Shown here: positions 1 to 6,792 of the stretch, in pieces
Numbering within the stretch: the first letter of the stretch is position 1
Layout: each line of letters starts with the position of its first letter
Source: Methanobacteriota archaeon
GTDB lineage: Archaea > Thermoplasmatota > Poseidoniia > Poseidoniales > Thalassarchaeaceae
Direction of reading: 5' to 3'
Assembly (NCBI GenBank): GCA_002683155.1
Contig: NYST01000066.1
Coordinates: 1-14,808 of the forward strand
Length of the DNA stretch: 14,808 nucleotides
Translations under genes and position numbers: made by a program
The notes under the pieces: generated by a model
Database searches by the model: none
The model's input: only the letters and a program-made list of their open reading frames with translations
Told to the model about the DNA's origin: nothing

Positions 1-329
1 TCTGGGGCAAAATCGAGAGATGCTCATTCGTTTTCGACCCCCCTTATGGGAGGAATGCATGGACCTCCGAGGACGGCCTGGATGTTTTCCTTGGTGCGAT
101 GTCCTCTGCTAGGAAGATGTGCTTGGATGGGACGGTCTGCACGATGCTACCATCCAACCCCGATGCACTCGATGGACCAATCTCTGACAAACTTCAGGTT
201 ATGGGGCTAGATTGGGGGGAGATGAAGGAAAAGATCGCCGAATGTGGATGGCACGTGCATTCGGCGATTCCGGTAAGGGTACACAAGAGCCTATCGAGGC
301 TCGTGGTGCTCTGTCATCCGTCGGATTGA
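1..329 (+). CDS. tRNA (guanine-N2)-methyltransferase, Trm-G10/Trm11-like, C-terminal part only
   Basis: The reading frame is already open at the window start (codons begin at base 3) and ends at TGA 327-329, so only about 108 C-terminal residues are visible. The DPPYG motif at bases 36-50, preceded by a hydrophobic strand, is the catalytic motif IV of amino-group N-methyltransferases. In archaea, DPPYG followed by a VHKSLSRLVV-like end (about bases 277-315) is typical of the THUMP-containing Trm-G10/Trm11 family, which methylates the exocyclic amine of guanosine 10 in tRNA using S-adenosylmethionine. The THUMP domain and SAM-binding motif I would lie upstream, outside the window. A tRNA gene starts 30 nt after the stop, a fitting neighbour although not proof of function. 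Other UPF0020-family RNA or DNA N-methyltransferases remain possible because the N-terminus is not seen. Confidence 0.72.
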   Translation, partial: WGKIERCSFVFDPPYGRNAWTSEDGLDVFLGAMSSARKMCLDGTVCTMLPSNPDALDGPISDKLQVMGLDWGEMKEKIAECGWHVHSAIPVRVHKSLSRLVVLCHPSD

Positions 330-334
330 ATATG
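326..334 (+). promoter_or_regulatory. Possible TATA box for tRNA-Arg
   Basis: The AT-rich string TTGAATATG is centred about 29 nt before the first base of the tRNA, a normal TATA distance for archaeal RNA genes. It overlaps the stop codon of the preceding methyltransferase gene. This rests on position and composition only, and the match to a TATA consensus is weak. Confidence 0.3.
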
Positions 335-359
335 GGTTGGCCGGGCTGGGAACAATCGT

Positions 360-436
360 GGACCGTTAGGGTAGTCTGGATATCCTTCCGGCCTTCGGAG
401 CCGGAGACGTGGGTTCGAATCCTGCACGGTCCGCCA
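360..436 (+). tRNA. tRNA-Arg (anticodon UCG), CCA encoded
   Basis: A full cloverleaf can be folded by hand. The acceptor stem GGACCGT (360-366) pairs perfectly with ACGGTCC (426-432), followed by discriminator G433 and an encoded CCA (434-436). The D arm spans 369-385. The anticodon stem CCGGC/GCCGG (388-392 with 400-404) closes a 7-nt loop CTTCGGA with anticodon TCG at 395-397. A 4-nt variable region follows, then the T arm 409-425 with loop TTCGAAT. Two G-U pairs sit in the T stem. UCG reads arginine CGA and probably other CGN codons by wobble. The T-loop and the archaeal-style D arm (GGGTA...TATCC) support a functional gene with no intron. Confidence 0.95.
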
Positions 437-493
437 CTAATTACGGTCCTGACGATGAGTTTGTGCAACTGCTAATTTACGTGAACCAACGGG

Positions 494-500
494 TTTATTT
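494..500 (+). promoter_or_regulatory. Possible TATA box for the ABC exporter operon
   Basis: The 121-nt gap between the tRNA and the ABC ATPase start holds one clear AT-rich element, TTTATTT, preceded by GGG. A start of transcription about 25 nt downstream would leave a leader of roughly 35 nt carrying the ribosome binding site at 549-553. A second T-rich string at 501-505 makes the exact element uncertain. Nothing else was recognised in the gap. Confidence 0.35.
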
Positions 501-548
501 CTTTTATTGAAGGCGGCCAAATGTGAAGATTGGCAGCCATTCTTCGTA

Positions 549-553
549 GGTGA
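549..553 (+). promoter_or_regulatory. Ribosome binding site GGTGA that fixes the ABC ATPase start
   Basis: GGTGA lies 4 nt before ATG 558. It is complementary to the conserved archaeal 16S rRNA 3' end, and the same motif precedes uS10 and polB here. It favours ATG 558 over the upstream TTG at 507, which would add 17 residues unlike any ABC ATPase N-terminus. Confidence 0.7.
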
Positions 554-557
554 AAGT

Positions 558-1253
558 ATGAACAAATTATTGCAAATGAAAGATCTAGAACGGCATTACG
601 ATACACCTGCTGGAGTTGTTCGAGCGCTTGATGGCATCTCTTTCGAAGTTTCAGAGGGAGAACGAATCATCCTCCTAGGGCCATCGGGCTCTGGAAAAAC
701 GACGCTCTTGAATTGTCTTTCAGCACTGGACAGCCCTACTGGGGGGTACTACAGGTTCCTTGACGCCGAAGTGCCACGCAACAATTCCGAGGAAATGACA
801 TCGTTCAGAAGAGAAAACATTGGCTATGTGTTCCAATTCTTCAATTTACTTCAGGATCTCACAGTACTCGAAAATATACTTCTCATTCAGGAATTAGCTG
901 GAAAAAAGGACCCCTCTCGGGCGAAGGAGCTGCTGAATCTCGTCGGCCTTGAAGACGAAGTCCACCGATTCCCAGGTGAAATCAGCGGAGGTCAGCAACA
1001 ACGCGTAGCAATTGCCCGAAGTATAGCCAAGCGTCCTACACTGTTGCTTGGTGATGAACTGACTGGTAATCTTGACACAGAGACTTCCAACAAAGTCATG
1101 GAGGCATTGGTCAGCGCGTGCAAACAAGAAAACATCACCTCGATGTTCGTAACCCATGACGAGGGATTGGTCAAGTATGCCACTCGAGTGATACGAATCG
1201 ACAGCGGGCGAATTGTCTCTGATCAATCTACAAATGCCAACCCTTCAGAATGA
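558..1253 (+). CDS. ABC transporter ATP-binding protein, MacB/LolD-like
   Basis: This 231-residue ATPase powers the FtsX-type permease encoded 9 nt downstream; the two form an operon. Visible motifs are Walker A GPSGSGKT (41-48), Q-loop Gln93 in YVFQFFNLL, signature SGGQQ (143-147), Walker B LLLGDE (162-167), the D-loop after GNLD (170-173) and switch His200 in VTHD. Length and motif spacing match the LolD/MacB/FtsE branch, whose members drive mechanotransmission across the membrane or lipoprotein and peptide export rather than ordinary import. Walker B continues as DELTG where the family normally has DEPTG, so Pro is replaced by Leu; the catalytic Glu167 is intact. Arginine codons are mostly CGN, unlike AGG/AGA-rich neighbours such as EF-1A and ilvE. 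The substrate cannot be told from sequence. Confidence 0.93.
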   Translation: MNKLLQMKDLERHYDTPAGVVRALDGISFEVSEGERIILLGPSGSGKTTLLNCLSALDSPTGGYYRFLDAEVPRNNSEEMTSFRRENIGYVFQFFNLLQDLTVLENILLIQELAGKKDPSRAKELLNLVGLEDEVHRFPGEISGGQQQRVAIARSIAKRPTLLLGDELTGNLDTETSNKVMEALVSACKQENITSMFVTHDEGLVKYATRVIRIDSGRIVSDQSTNANPSE

Positions 1254-1262
1254 GCTTTTACC

Positions 1263-3710
1263 ATGTCAACACTACTCAACAAACGTCTAACTCGAAGTTT
1301 ATTGAGGACCAAACTGCGACTTTCGGCTGTTGTCCTAATGGTGACTGTAGGCGTTTTTGCCGGCATTACATTTGGTGGTTATGCCCACAATCTTGGAGGC
1401 ATGTACGATTCCATGCAAGCCGATGATGAGGGTGGCGCCAATCTTGCCGATCTTTGGATCGACAACCGCAGTGCAACCTGGACGCCGAATGAGGTGAGGG
1501 ACTTCTGTATCGCTCTTGAAAAAGAGTGGAGCAGCTCATCCGTCGCACCCGCTCTTGACTCATGCGAAGGCAGAACCGTCACACAAGGAGCAATGTTCTA
1601 CAGCAACGATGCCGGTGAAAACATCATCAATTCACTATGGCACGGAATTCCTGCAGATGCCAATGCCGATCGCATTTGGATGCCGGTAGGCCACTCAGAA
1701 GGCAGGACAGCGATCGCTTCTGATGAAATTGTAATCGATGCCCACGTTATCGATGCCCTCGAACTAAGTCTAGGAGACACTGTTAGCATTGGAGCAGGAA
1801 ACGAGACTGCAAATTTCACCCTCGTAGGCACTGGTTATCATCCGCTTCATGTTTTGATGGCCCCCGAGGGCACTCTTTTCCCCCCCGAGCCCGGTCAGTA
1901 TGTTGTCGGTTACCTTTCCGATGAAGGAATGGCCCGACTCACGGGTTCACCCGTAGGTAGCAGTAACACGATAATCCTGGATGTTGAAGGAACTCCTTCG
2001 TATGACTTTCCGGATACTAAAGAGTATGAGGGAGCAGAAATCGATGAAGTCAAGGGGCTGGTAGATTCTGCTCTAAAATACTCTGAATTGGACGCACGTG
2101 TTCGTGACCGAGGTCAAAACGAACCGGTCGAAGTAATGCGGCAGGATCTGAAAGGGACAGAGAAAACGACGGTTCCCTTCACCGCGATGATCGCTTCGAT
2201 TGCAGCCATTACAATTGTGCTGAGCCTCCAGCGACTGGTCCAAAGTCAAGCCAAGGAAATCGCAGTATTGCGGACTCTGGGAATCGATCGCTCCTCACTC
2301 ATGACCGGCTATCTGATGGCTCCCCTTGCCATTGGAGGGATTGGGTGCGGTCTTGGGGCCTTGATTGGGCCCTTTGGAATGAATGGGATGCTAGACTTCT
2401 ACCAAGAACTAGTCGGAGTCCCGATCATTGAACGCACCATCCCTGCTTCCCTACTCTTAACGGTAATTGGATCTACCATGTTCATCGTGTTTCTTTCGGG
2501 AGCTTTCCCTGCATGGAAATCCAGCCGACTCGACCCATTGGCGGTGCTGAGTGGCCAGAGTGAAACGAGAGTGGGCTCAAATTTACTGCGCAAACTGACA
2601 TCCTGGATGCCAACAACCCTTGGGCTTTCGATTCGTTCGAGCGTTCGAAAGCCTGTCCGTTTGACGATGACATTTGTTGCCGTTGGAATATCCCTGATGC
2701 TATTTGGCTCAATCCAAATGATGTCGGCAGGCCTCCAAGAAACAATGGTAGGTGGTCTCGAAGATGACCAGAATTGGGATACGCAGGTCTACATTTCACC
2801 GGATGCCGAGGCTCCAGTCATTGGCTGGGCAGAGAACAACTCAGCCACCTACGAAATGATCATTGAAATGCCGCTCGGCTCGACTTCAGATGCCGATGGG
2901 ATCGACAGAGTATTCACGCTAGTAGGCCTTGACTCCTTCCAGAGCGGAATGCGCTCAGTCGTAGTTCTCGATGGCGCTAATCCAGTAGCAAATTCAGCGG
3001 CAACTCAAGTAATGATGGATGAAGGAAGTATGAGATTCCTCGGCTGGAAGTCCGGGGACCAACGCACTGTTACCCTCAACGGAGCAGAACATGAAGTAGA
3101 AATCGTAGGAACTTCAGCAGCAGAATTGGCGCGTACCATGTATTTCCTACGGGAAGACCTGAGCCAGATTCTTGGCGTCAATGCAACCTCGATTTACTTG
3201 CAACTCCCCGATGGCGCAGAAGTCGACTCTTCATTGGGCGAAGCCTCAACAGGCGTCGTTCAGAGACAAGCAATGCTAGATGGGATCAACAGTTTGCTCG
3301 ATCAGCAAACACAAGTCTTCCAGACCATGATGTATCTCGGGCTCCTATTCACCATCGTCATCATGTTCAATACGATGATTATGAACGTGGCCGAACGCGA
3401 CTTTGAACTGGCTACGCTACGTGTTCTAGGAGCATCTACTCGAAGCCTTGGCACGATGCTTCTTTTCGAGAGCCTCCTCATTGGAATCATCGGCGGTATC
3501 ATCGGCGTTCTTTTTGCCTTCGGAGGGGCGAGCGCACTTGCAGCCTCGTTCTCTTCGTGGCAGTTCTTCATTCCAGTAACAATTGTTCCAAGTGTGGCCT
3601 GGCAGTTGATGTCGGGTGTGGTCCTAATCTCAGTTGCTATGACTCCATTAGGAGTCTGGCGCCTACGAAGGATGGACTTGGTTGAAAAAATCAAAGATTT
3701 GTCGAATTAA
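1263..3710 (+). CDS. ABC transporter permease with two FtsX domains, large extracytoplasmic loops
   Basis: This 815-residue membrane protein is the partner of the upstream ATPase. About eight membrane segments are visible, near residues 20-40, 305-325, 346-371, 392-412, 465-488, 688-708, 732-762 and 776-797. Each half has one N-terminal helix, a long extracytoplasmic domain (about 41-300 and 490-685) and three C-terminal helices. Both halves carry the FtsX coupling motif: KEIAVLRTLGIDRSSL at 331-346 and FELATLRVLGASTRSL at 714-729. This duplicated layout matches the large FtsX/MacB-type permeases (LolC/E doubled in one chain) that move lipoproteins, peptides or lipids out of the cell. The outer domains are acidic, as expected for a marine archaeon. 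Arginine codons are about three quarters CGN. Lipoprotein or surface-protein export is plausible given the lipoproteins nearby but unproven. Confidence 0.9.
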   Translation: MSTLLNKRLTRSLLRTKLRLSAVVLMVTVGVFAGITFGGYAHNLGGMYDSMQADDEGGANLADLWIDNRSATWTPNEVRDFCIALEKEWSSSSVAPALDSCEGRTVTQGAMFYSNDAGENIINSLWHGIPADANADRIWMPVGHSEGRTAIASDEIVIDAHVIDALELSLGDTVSIGAGNETANFTLVGTGYHPLHVLMAPEGTLFPPEPGQYVVGYLSDEGMARLTGSPVGSSNTIILDVEGTPSYDFPDTKEYEGAEIDEVKGLVDSALKYSELDARVRDRGQNEPVEVMRQDLKGTEKTTVPFTAMIASIAAITIVLSLQRLVQSQAKEIAVLRTLGIDRSSLMTGYLMAPLAIGGIGCGLGALIGPFGMNGMLDFYQELVGVPIIERTIPASLLLTVIGSTMFIVFLSGAFPAWKSSRLDPLAVLSGQSETRVGSNLLRKLTSWMPTTLGLSIRSSVRKPVRLTMTFVAVGISLMLFGSIQMMSAGLQETMVGGLEDDQNWDTQVYISPDAEAPVIGWAENNSATYEMIIEMPLGSTSDADGIDRVFTLVGLDSFQSGMRSVVVLDGANPVANSAATQVMMDEGSMRFLGWKSGDQRTVTLNGAEHEVEIVGTSAAELARTMYFLREDLSQILGVNATSIYLQLPDGAEVDSSLGEASTGVVQRQAMLDGINSLLDQQTQVFQTMMYLGLLFTIVIMFNTMIMNVAERDFELATLRVLGASTRSLGTMLLFESLLIGIIGGIIGVLFAFGGASALAASFSSWQFFIPVTIVPSVAWQLMSGVVLISVAMTPLGVWRLRRMDLVEKIKDLSN

Positions 3711-3749
3711 TTTTCCACAGTGAGCGAATGGCGGCTATGCCTTCACATT

Positions 3750-3764
3750 CCATCTGTGAGATGG
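3750..3764. terminator. Small perfect hairpin between convergent genes, possible terminator
   Basis: CCATCT (3750-3755), a 3-nt loop GTG and AGATGG (3759-3764) form a perfect 6-bp hairpin. It sits in the 61-nt gap between the convergent ends of the ABC permease (stop 3710) and uS10 (stop 3772). Its position would suit transcript ends from both sides, but there is no T-run after it on either strand, so a terminator role is only a guess. Confidence 0.3.
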
Positions 3765-3771
3765 TAAAGAA

Positions 3772-4101
3772 TCAATTCAGGTTTCTTAGAGACAGCTCGA
3801 TTGTGACCGAATCCGGGATTGGGATCCTGAGAACCTTCCTCAGGGACTTCTCGTCCTTCGCTGTATTGGTCACTAGTTCTAGCAGACGCTTGTGCACCCT
3901 CATCTCCCAGTGATCCCAAGTCTCCGCCCCCTCTCCATCGGGGCTCTTTCTGCAAGGTACCACTAACCTGCGAGTTGGCAGGGGTATAGGGCCACGGAGC
4001 TTTACACCCGTCTCATCCGAGATCGCCTTAATCTGATGACAGACTAGGTCAACGTCCTCGTGGTTGTCGCCGGTCAGCTTGATAGTAGTGACAACCGGCA
4101 T
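3772..4101 (-). CDS. rps10: Small ribosomal subunit protein uS10
   Basis: This 109-residue protein is the archaeal/eukaryotic-type S10 (bacterial RpsJ, eukaryotic S20) of the 30S head, where it binds 16S rRNA. The order of conserved pieces fits: an N-terminal strand with a region on Asp/His and ISDETGVKLRGPIPLP, then TRRLVVPCRKSPDGEGAETW (about 43-62) and a C-terminal VHKRLLEL...IPIPDSVTIELSL stretch. It is a few residues longer than most archaeal S10 proteins (about 102). Its ATG lies 18 nt after the EF-1A stop and is preceded by GGTGA (4107-4111) with 5-nt spacing, so it is co-transcribed with EF-1A. The EF-1A to S10 order is the conserved tail of the archaeal str operon. Confidence 0.97.
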   Translation of the reverse strand: MPVVTTIKLTGDNHEDVDLVCHQIKAISDETGVKLRGPIPLPTRRLVVPCRKSPDGEGAETWDHWEMRVHKRLLELVTNTAKDEKSLRKVLRIPIPDSVTIELSLRNLN

Positions 4102-4119
4102 TCACTTCACCAGTGTCGA

Positions 4120-5403
4120 TTACTTCTTCTCGATCTTCATGCAGACGCCAGCGGCAACGGTCTTGCCCATGTCTCTGATTGCGAAGCGAGACAACTCTGG
4201 GAACGTATCCATCTGTTCGATTGCCATTGGCTTGGTGGGCGCGAACCTAACTAGCGCAGCATCCCCGGTCTTCAGGAATGCAGGGTTCGCCTCCTTGGTC
4301 TTCGAATTCTCAAGAAGCTCCACGAATCTGACAGCGACCTGTGCGGTGTGAGCGTGGAACACTGGTGTGTAACCGACGCCTATCGCCTTCGGGATGTCCA
4401 TGAGCTGGACCTGACCCACGAAAGTCTCGTCGTGCCTTACGTATGCTGGCTCGTTGTCCTGATATCCAGCGACGTCTCCTCTGCGGATGTCGTTAGCAGC
4501 CAGTCCACGCACGTTGAACCCGACGTTGTCGCCTGGCTCTGCCTTCGCATGGCTAGTGTGGTGCATCTCGATGTCCTTCACTTCAGCAGCCTTCTGGCTT
4601 GGGTTGAATATGACCGTCTTCCCCCTCTCGAGGATACCGGTCTCTACCTTGCCGACTGGCACGGTACCAATTCCGCTGATCTTGTAGACATCCTGTATTG
4701 GTAGCCTCAGAGGCCTGTCTGTTGGCTTAGGTGGCATCTCGACTGCGTCGATAGCCTCGAACAGTGTCGGCCCGTTGTACCAAGGTGTGTTATCGCTCTT
4801 GTTGAAAACGTTGTCACCTGCTAGGGCGCTGCATGGGACGAAGGGGATGTTGGCAGGGTTGAAACCAGCCATCTTCAGTAGGTTGGAAACTTCCTCTACT
4901 GCGCTGTTGTACTTGTCCTGGTTCCAGTCAACACCGCTGATGTCCATCTTGTTGATGTTGACAATCAGCTCCTTTACTCCCAGAACCTTTGCTAGGAATG
5001 CGTGCTCCTTGGTCTGTGCGTTCACGCCGTCATTGGCCGCTACGTTCAGGACCGCTGCGTCTGCTTGGCTCGTCCCTGTGATCATGTTCTTCACGAAGTC
5101 ACGGTGACCAGGTGCATCGATGACTGTGAAGTAGTACTTCGGTGTGAAGAATTCCTTGTGAGCGACATCGATGGTAATACCTCGCTCCCTCTCCTCCTTC
5201 AGTCCGTCCATCACGTAGGCGAAACCGAAACCAGCCTTGCCTCTCTCTGATGCATCCTTCTCCAAACCATCAATCACGTGTTGTTCTATGTGGCCGCTGT
5301 CTAGTAACAGTCTTCCTACGGTCGTCGACTTTCCGTGGTCAACGTGACCTACGAAAACGATATTCAGATGCGGCTTGCTCTTATCTTCCCATTGTGAACC
5401 CAT
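4120..5403 (-). CDS. tuf: Translation elongation factor 1-alpha (aEF1A)
   Basis: This 427-residue GTPase delivers aminoacyl-tRNA to the ribosomal A site. The GTPase domain shows all G motifs: G1 GHVDHGKS (19-26), G2 RERGITID (72-79), G3 DAPGH (96-100), G4 NKMD (151-154) and G5 SAL (192-194). It is followed by the two beta-barrel domains, ending in the usual basic tail. The length is typical for archaeal EF-1A. The start is firm: AGAGGTG (5410-5416) lies 6 nt before the ATG, and a TATA-like element sits further upstream. uS10 follows in the same operon. The genes usually found before tuf in the archaeal str operon (rps12, rps7, fusA) are not here; a PKD lipoprotein gene lies upstream instead. 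Confidence 0.98.
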   Translation of the reverse strand: MGSQWEDKSKPHLNIVFVGHVDHGKSTTVGRLLLDSGHIEQHVIDGLEKDASERGKAGFGFAYVMDGLKEERERGITIDVAHKEFFTPKYYFTVIDAPGHRDFVKNMITGTSQADAAVLNVAANDGVNAQTKEHAFLAKVLGVKELIVNINKMDISGVDWNQDKYNSAVEEVSNLLKMAGFNPANIPFVPCSALAGDNVFNKSDNTPWYNGPTLFEAIDAVEMPPKPTDRPLRLPIQDVYKISGIGTVPVGKVETGILERGKTVIFNPSQKAAEVKDIEMHHTSHAKAEPGDNVGFNVRGLAANDIRRGDVAGYQDNEPAYVRHDETFVGQVQLMDIPKAIGVGYTPVFHAHTAQVAVRFVELLENSKTKEANPAFLKTGDAALVRFAPTKPMAIEQMDTFPELSRFAIRDMGKTVAAGVCMKIEKK

Positions 5404-5441
5404 TGTTTACACCTCTAAGGTAGGCCCGCCGACCGGAGATG

Positions 5442-5449
5442 TGTATATG
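5442..5449 (-). promoter_or_regulatory. TATA box of the tuf-rps10 operon
   Basis: On the minus strand the string CATATACA stands out in an otherwise GC-rich 118-nt gap. A start about 25 nt downstream, near 5420, would give a short leader carrying the AGAGGTG ribosome binding site. The promoter means tuf-rps10 need not rely on the lipoprotein gene upstream. Confidence 0.5.
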
Positions 5450-5521
5450 AACCGTTCCCTACTGTTTTCGGTATGCTAGTCGCAGATTGCCTCCAAACGT
5501 ATGTTTCCGAAGCAAAGAGGG

Positions 5522-6730
5522 TTATCGATATTGGAGCTCGATGACTAACTCATTTACGTCTGTGTTGTGATTTTCTGCATTTTGTATATCGAGAGTCCAC
5601 TCTCCTGGTAAGAAGCCCCTTACGGTTGAGCCCCCGATTACCATCCAAACACAATACTCGTCCCCCTCACAGTCTCCTGCATCTCTGTTGTCATTTTCTA
5701 TTCCAGTAGTGTTTGCAACGTGTTCCTCAGTGCTGTTGTAAATGAAAAGATCGAGTTTGTTGTCGAGGTTTGGTCTAAGGGGCTCCTCATCCTCCTTTGG
5801 GTAGGATAGTTTTGCTCGCACATATCTGATTCTGTCCTTTGTGTCTTGGTCATAGGTTACTGGGTAATCCCAGGTAATTGTGATTGGCTGACCACCCTGC
5901 GCATCGCCCGCCTCTCCACAATTATTGCACCTTTCGATCTCGAAGTTTTCCCAAACCCCCCTATAGTTGACGTAAACCATCGAGTCTGTGCTATCCTCGA
6001 ATCCATTATTGTCGACGACCGTCAGCCTCACCTCCCACGCACCCGTAGGTCTAGAGTCCCAGGAATATGTCTCCCCTGTAGCATCAACATCGTTGTCAGC
6101 GACACCATCGTTATCTGAGTCGGTATTCGTATCCAAGTCCCACTTCCACTCTATGAGATATTCCTCGGAGTAGCAGGCGGAGTCTTCGGGGTCACAACCC
6201 GCCCAAGATTCAGATCCGTCTAGGGTTATTGTTGTCGATACCTCGATTTCCCGATCATTGATGTCTCTATCATCCTCGCAAACCCACACAATCACCATAT
6301 CGCCGTTGGCTGATGACTCCTCTCCATCGCAATCATCGTCCTTGCTTGATTTTATATTCGCCTTCGGCTCTCTAGCCGAAGAGTCCACTACGGTGATTGT
6401 CATGCTAGCCGTTGCCTCGTGCGTCCCGTCTCCCACGGCTAACTCTGCCATGTATTCGCCGGGCTGGACGTATGTGTGGCTTGTTGTCAAACCCGCTCCA
6501 GTATTCCCATCACCGAAGTCCCACTCGAATGTCAGCGAGTCCCCGTCCGGATCTGATGATCCTGCTGCACTAAATGTGACTGGGCTATCTGCCTTTACAG
6601 TCCCACTGGGATCAATTGACATTGTCGCAGTGGGGGGGCTATTGCTCCCAAGAACGTCGGTGCAACCCGATAGCATTGGGGCCAGGAATACTATCGCCAT
6701 CAGGCACGCCAGGTCTCGTCTCCTTGTCAT
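5522..6730 (-). CDS. Secreted lipoprotein with PKD domains
   Basis: This 402-residue protein begins MTRRRDLAC, with a hydrophobic stretch and lipobox LSGC (lipidated Cys23), so it is probably anchored to the outer face of the membrane. A clear PKD domain spans about 31-116, with SDPDGDSLTFEWDFGDG and the HTY..PGEY signature (84-93). A second PKD-like domain at about 121-258 ends in AWEVRLTVVDNNG and carries an Asp-rich insert (about 199-214, DTNTDSDNDGVADND) that resembles calcium-binding repeats of the thrombospondin-3/dockerin kind. The last 125 residues form a beta-rich domain of unknown family, perhaps similar to pre-peptidase C-terminal domains. Several close Cys pairs suggest disulfides. 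No enzyme motif was seen; adhesion or binding of polymers is a guess. The frame stays open up to 6802, but the signal peptide fits only the 6730 start. Confidence 0.85.
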   Translation of the reverse strand: MTRRRDLACLMAIVFLAPMLSGCTDVLGSNSPPTATMSIDPSGTVKADSPVTFSAAGSSDPDGDSLTFEWDFGDGNTGAGLTTSHTYVQPGEYMAELAVGDGTHEATASMTITVVDSSAREPKANIKSSKDDDCDGEESSANGDMVIVWVCEDDRDINDREIEVSTTITLDGSESWAGCDPEDSACYSEEYLIEWKWDLDTNTDSDNDGVADNDVDATGETYSWDSRPTGAWEVRLTVVDNNGFEDSTDSMVYVNYRGVWENFEIERCNNCGEAGDAQGGQPITITWDYPVTYDQDTKDRIRYVRAKLSYPKEDEEPLRPNLDNKLDLFIYNSTEEHVANTTGIENDNRDAGDCEGDEYCVWMVIGGSTVRGFLPGEWTLDIQNAENHNTDVNELVIELQYR

Positions 6731-6782
6731 TCTGGTACTCGGGCGGCAGTTAGGTGAAATCAATCCTACGCCTCTTTGCATG

Positions 6783-6790
6783 TTTAAAAT
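6783..6790 (-). promoter_or_regulatory. Possible TATA box for the PKD lipoprotein
   Basis: ATTTTAAA on the minus strand is the strongest AT-rich element before the lipoprotein. It lies just past the polB stop and would start a transcript near 6760, about 30 nt before ATG 6730. This supports 6730 rather than the more upstream in-frame starts, and makes the gene independent of polB. Confidence 0.4.
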
Positions 6791-6792
6791 TA

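Noticed and set aside
411..436. Possible attachment site: tRNA-Arg 3' end as the border of an integrated element with the ABC operon
   Set aside because: I looked for a copy of the tRNA 3' end after the operon (3711-3771 and nearby) and saw none; there is also no integrase. The idea of acquisition rests only on codon use.
507..557. TTG start for the ABC ATPase adding 17 residues
   Set aside because: The GGTGA site 4 nt before ATG 558 and the usual ABC N-terminus both point to the later start.
3728..3913. Short plus-strand open frame of 61 codons after the ABC permease
   Set aside because: It runs antisense through uS10, which has clear family motifs and a ribosome binding site. The frame has neither.
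5495..5506. Near-palindrome AAACGTATGTTT before the tuf promoter
   Set aside because: Only 4-bp arms around a 4-nt centre, and it lies upstream of the likely TATA box without other support.
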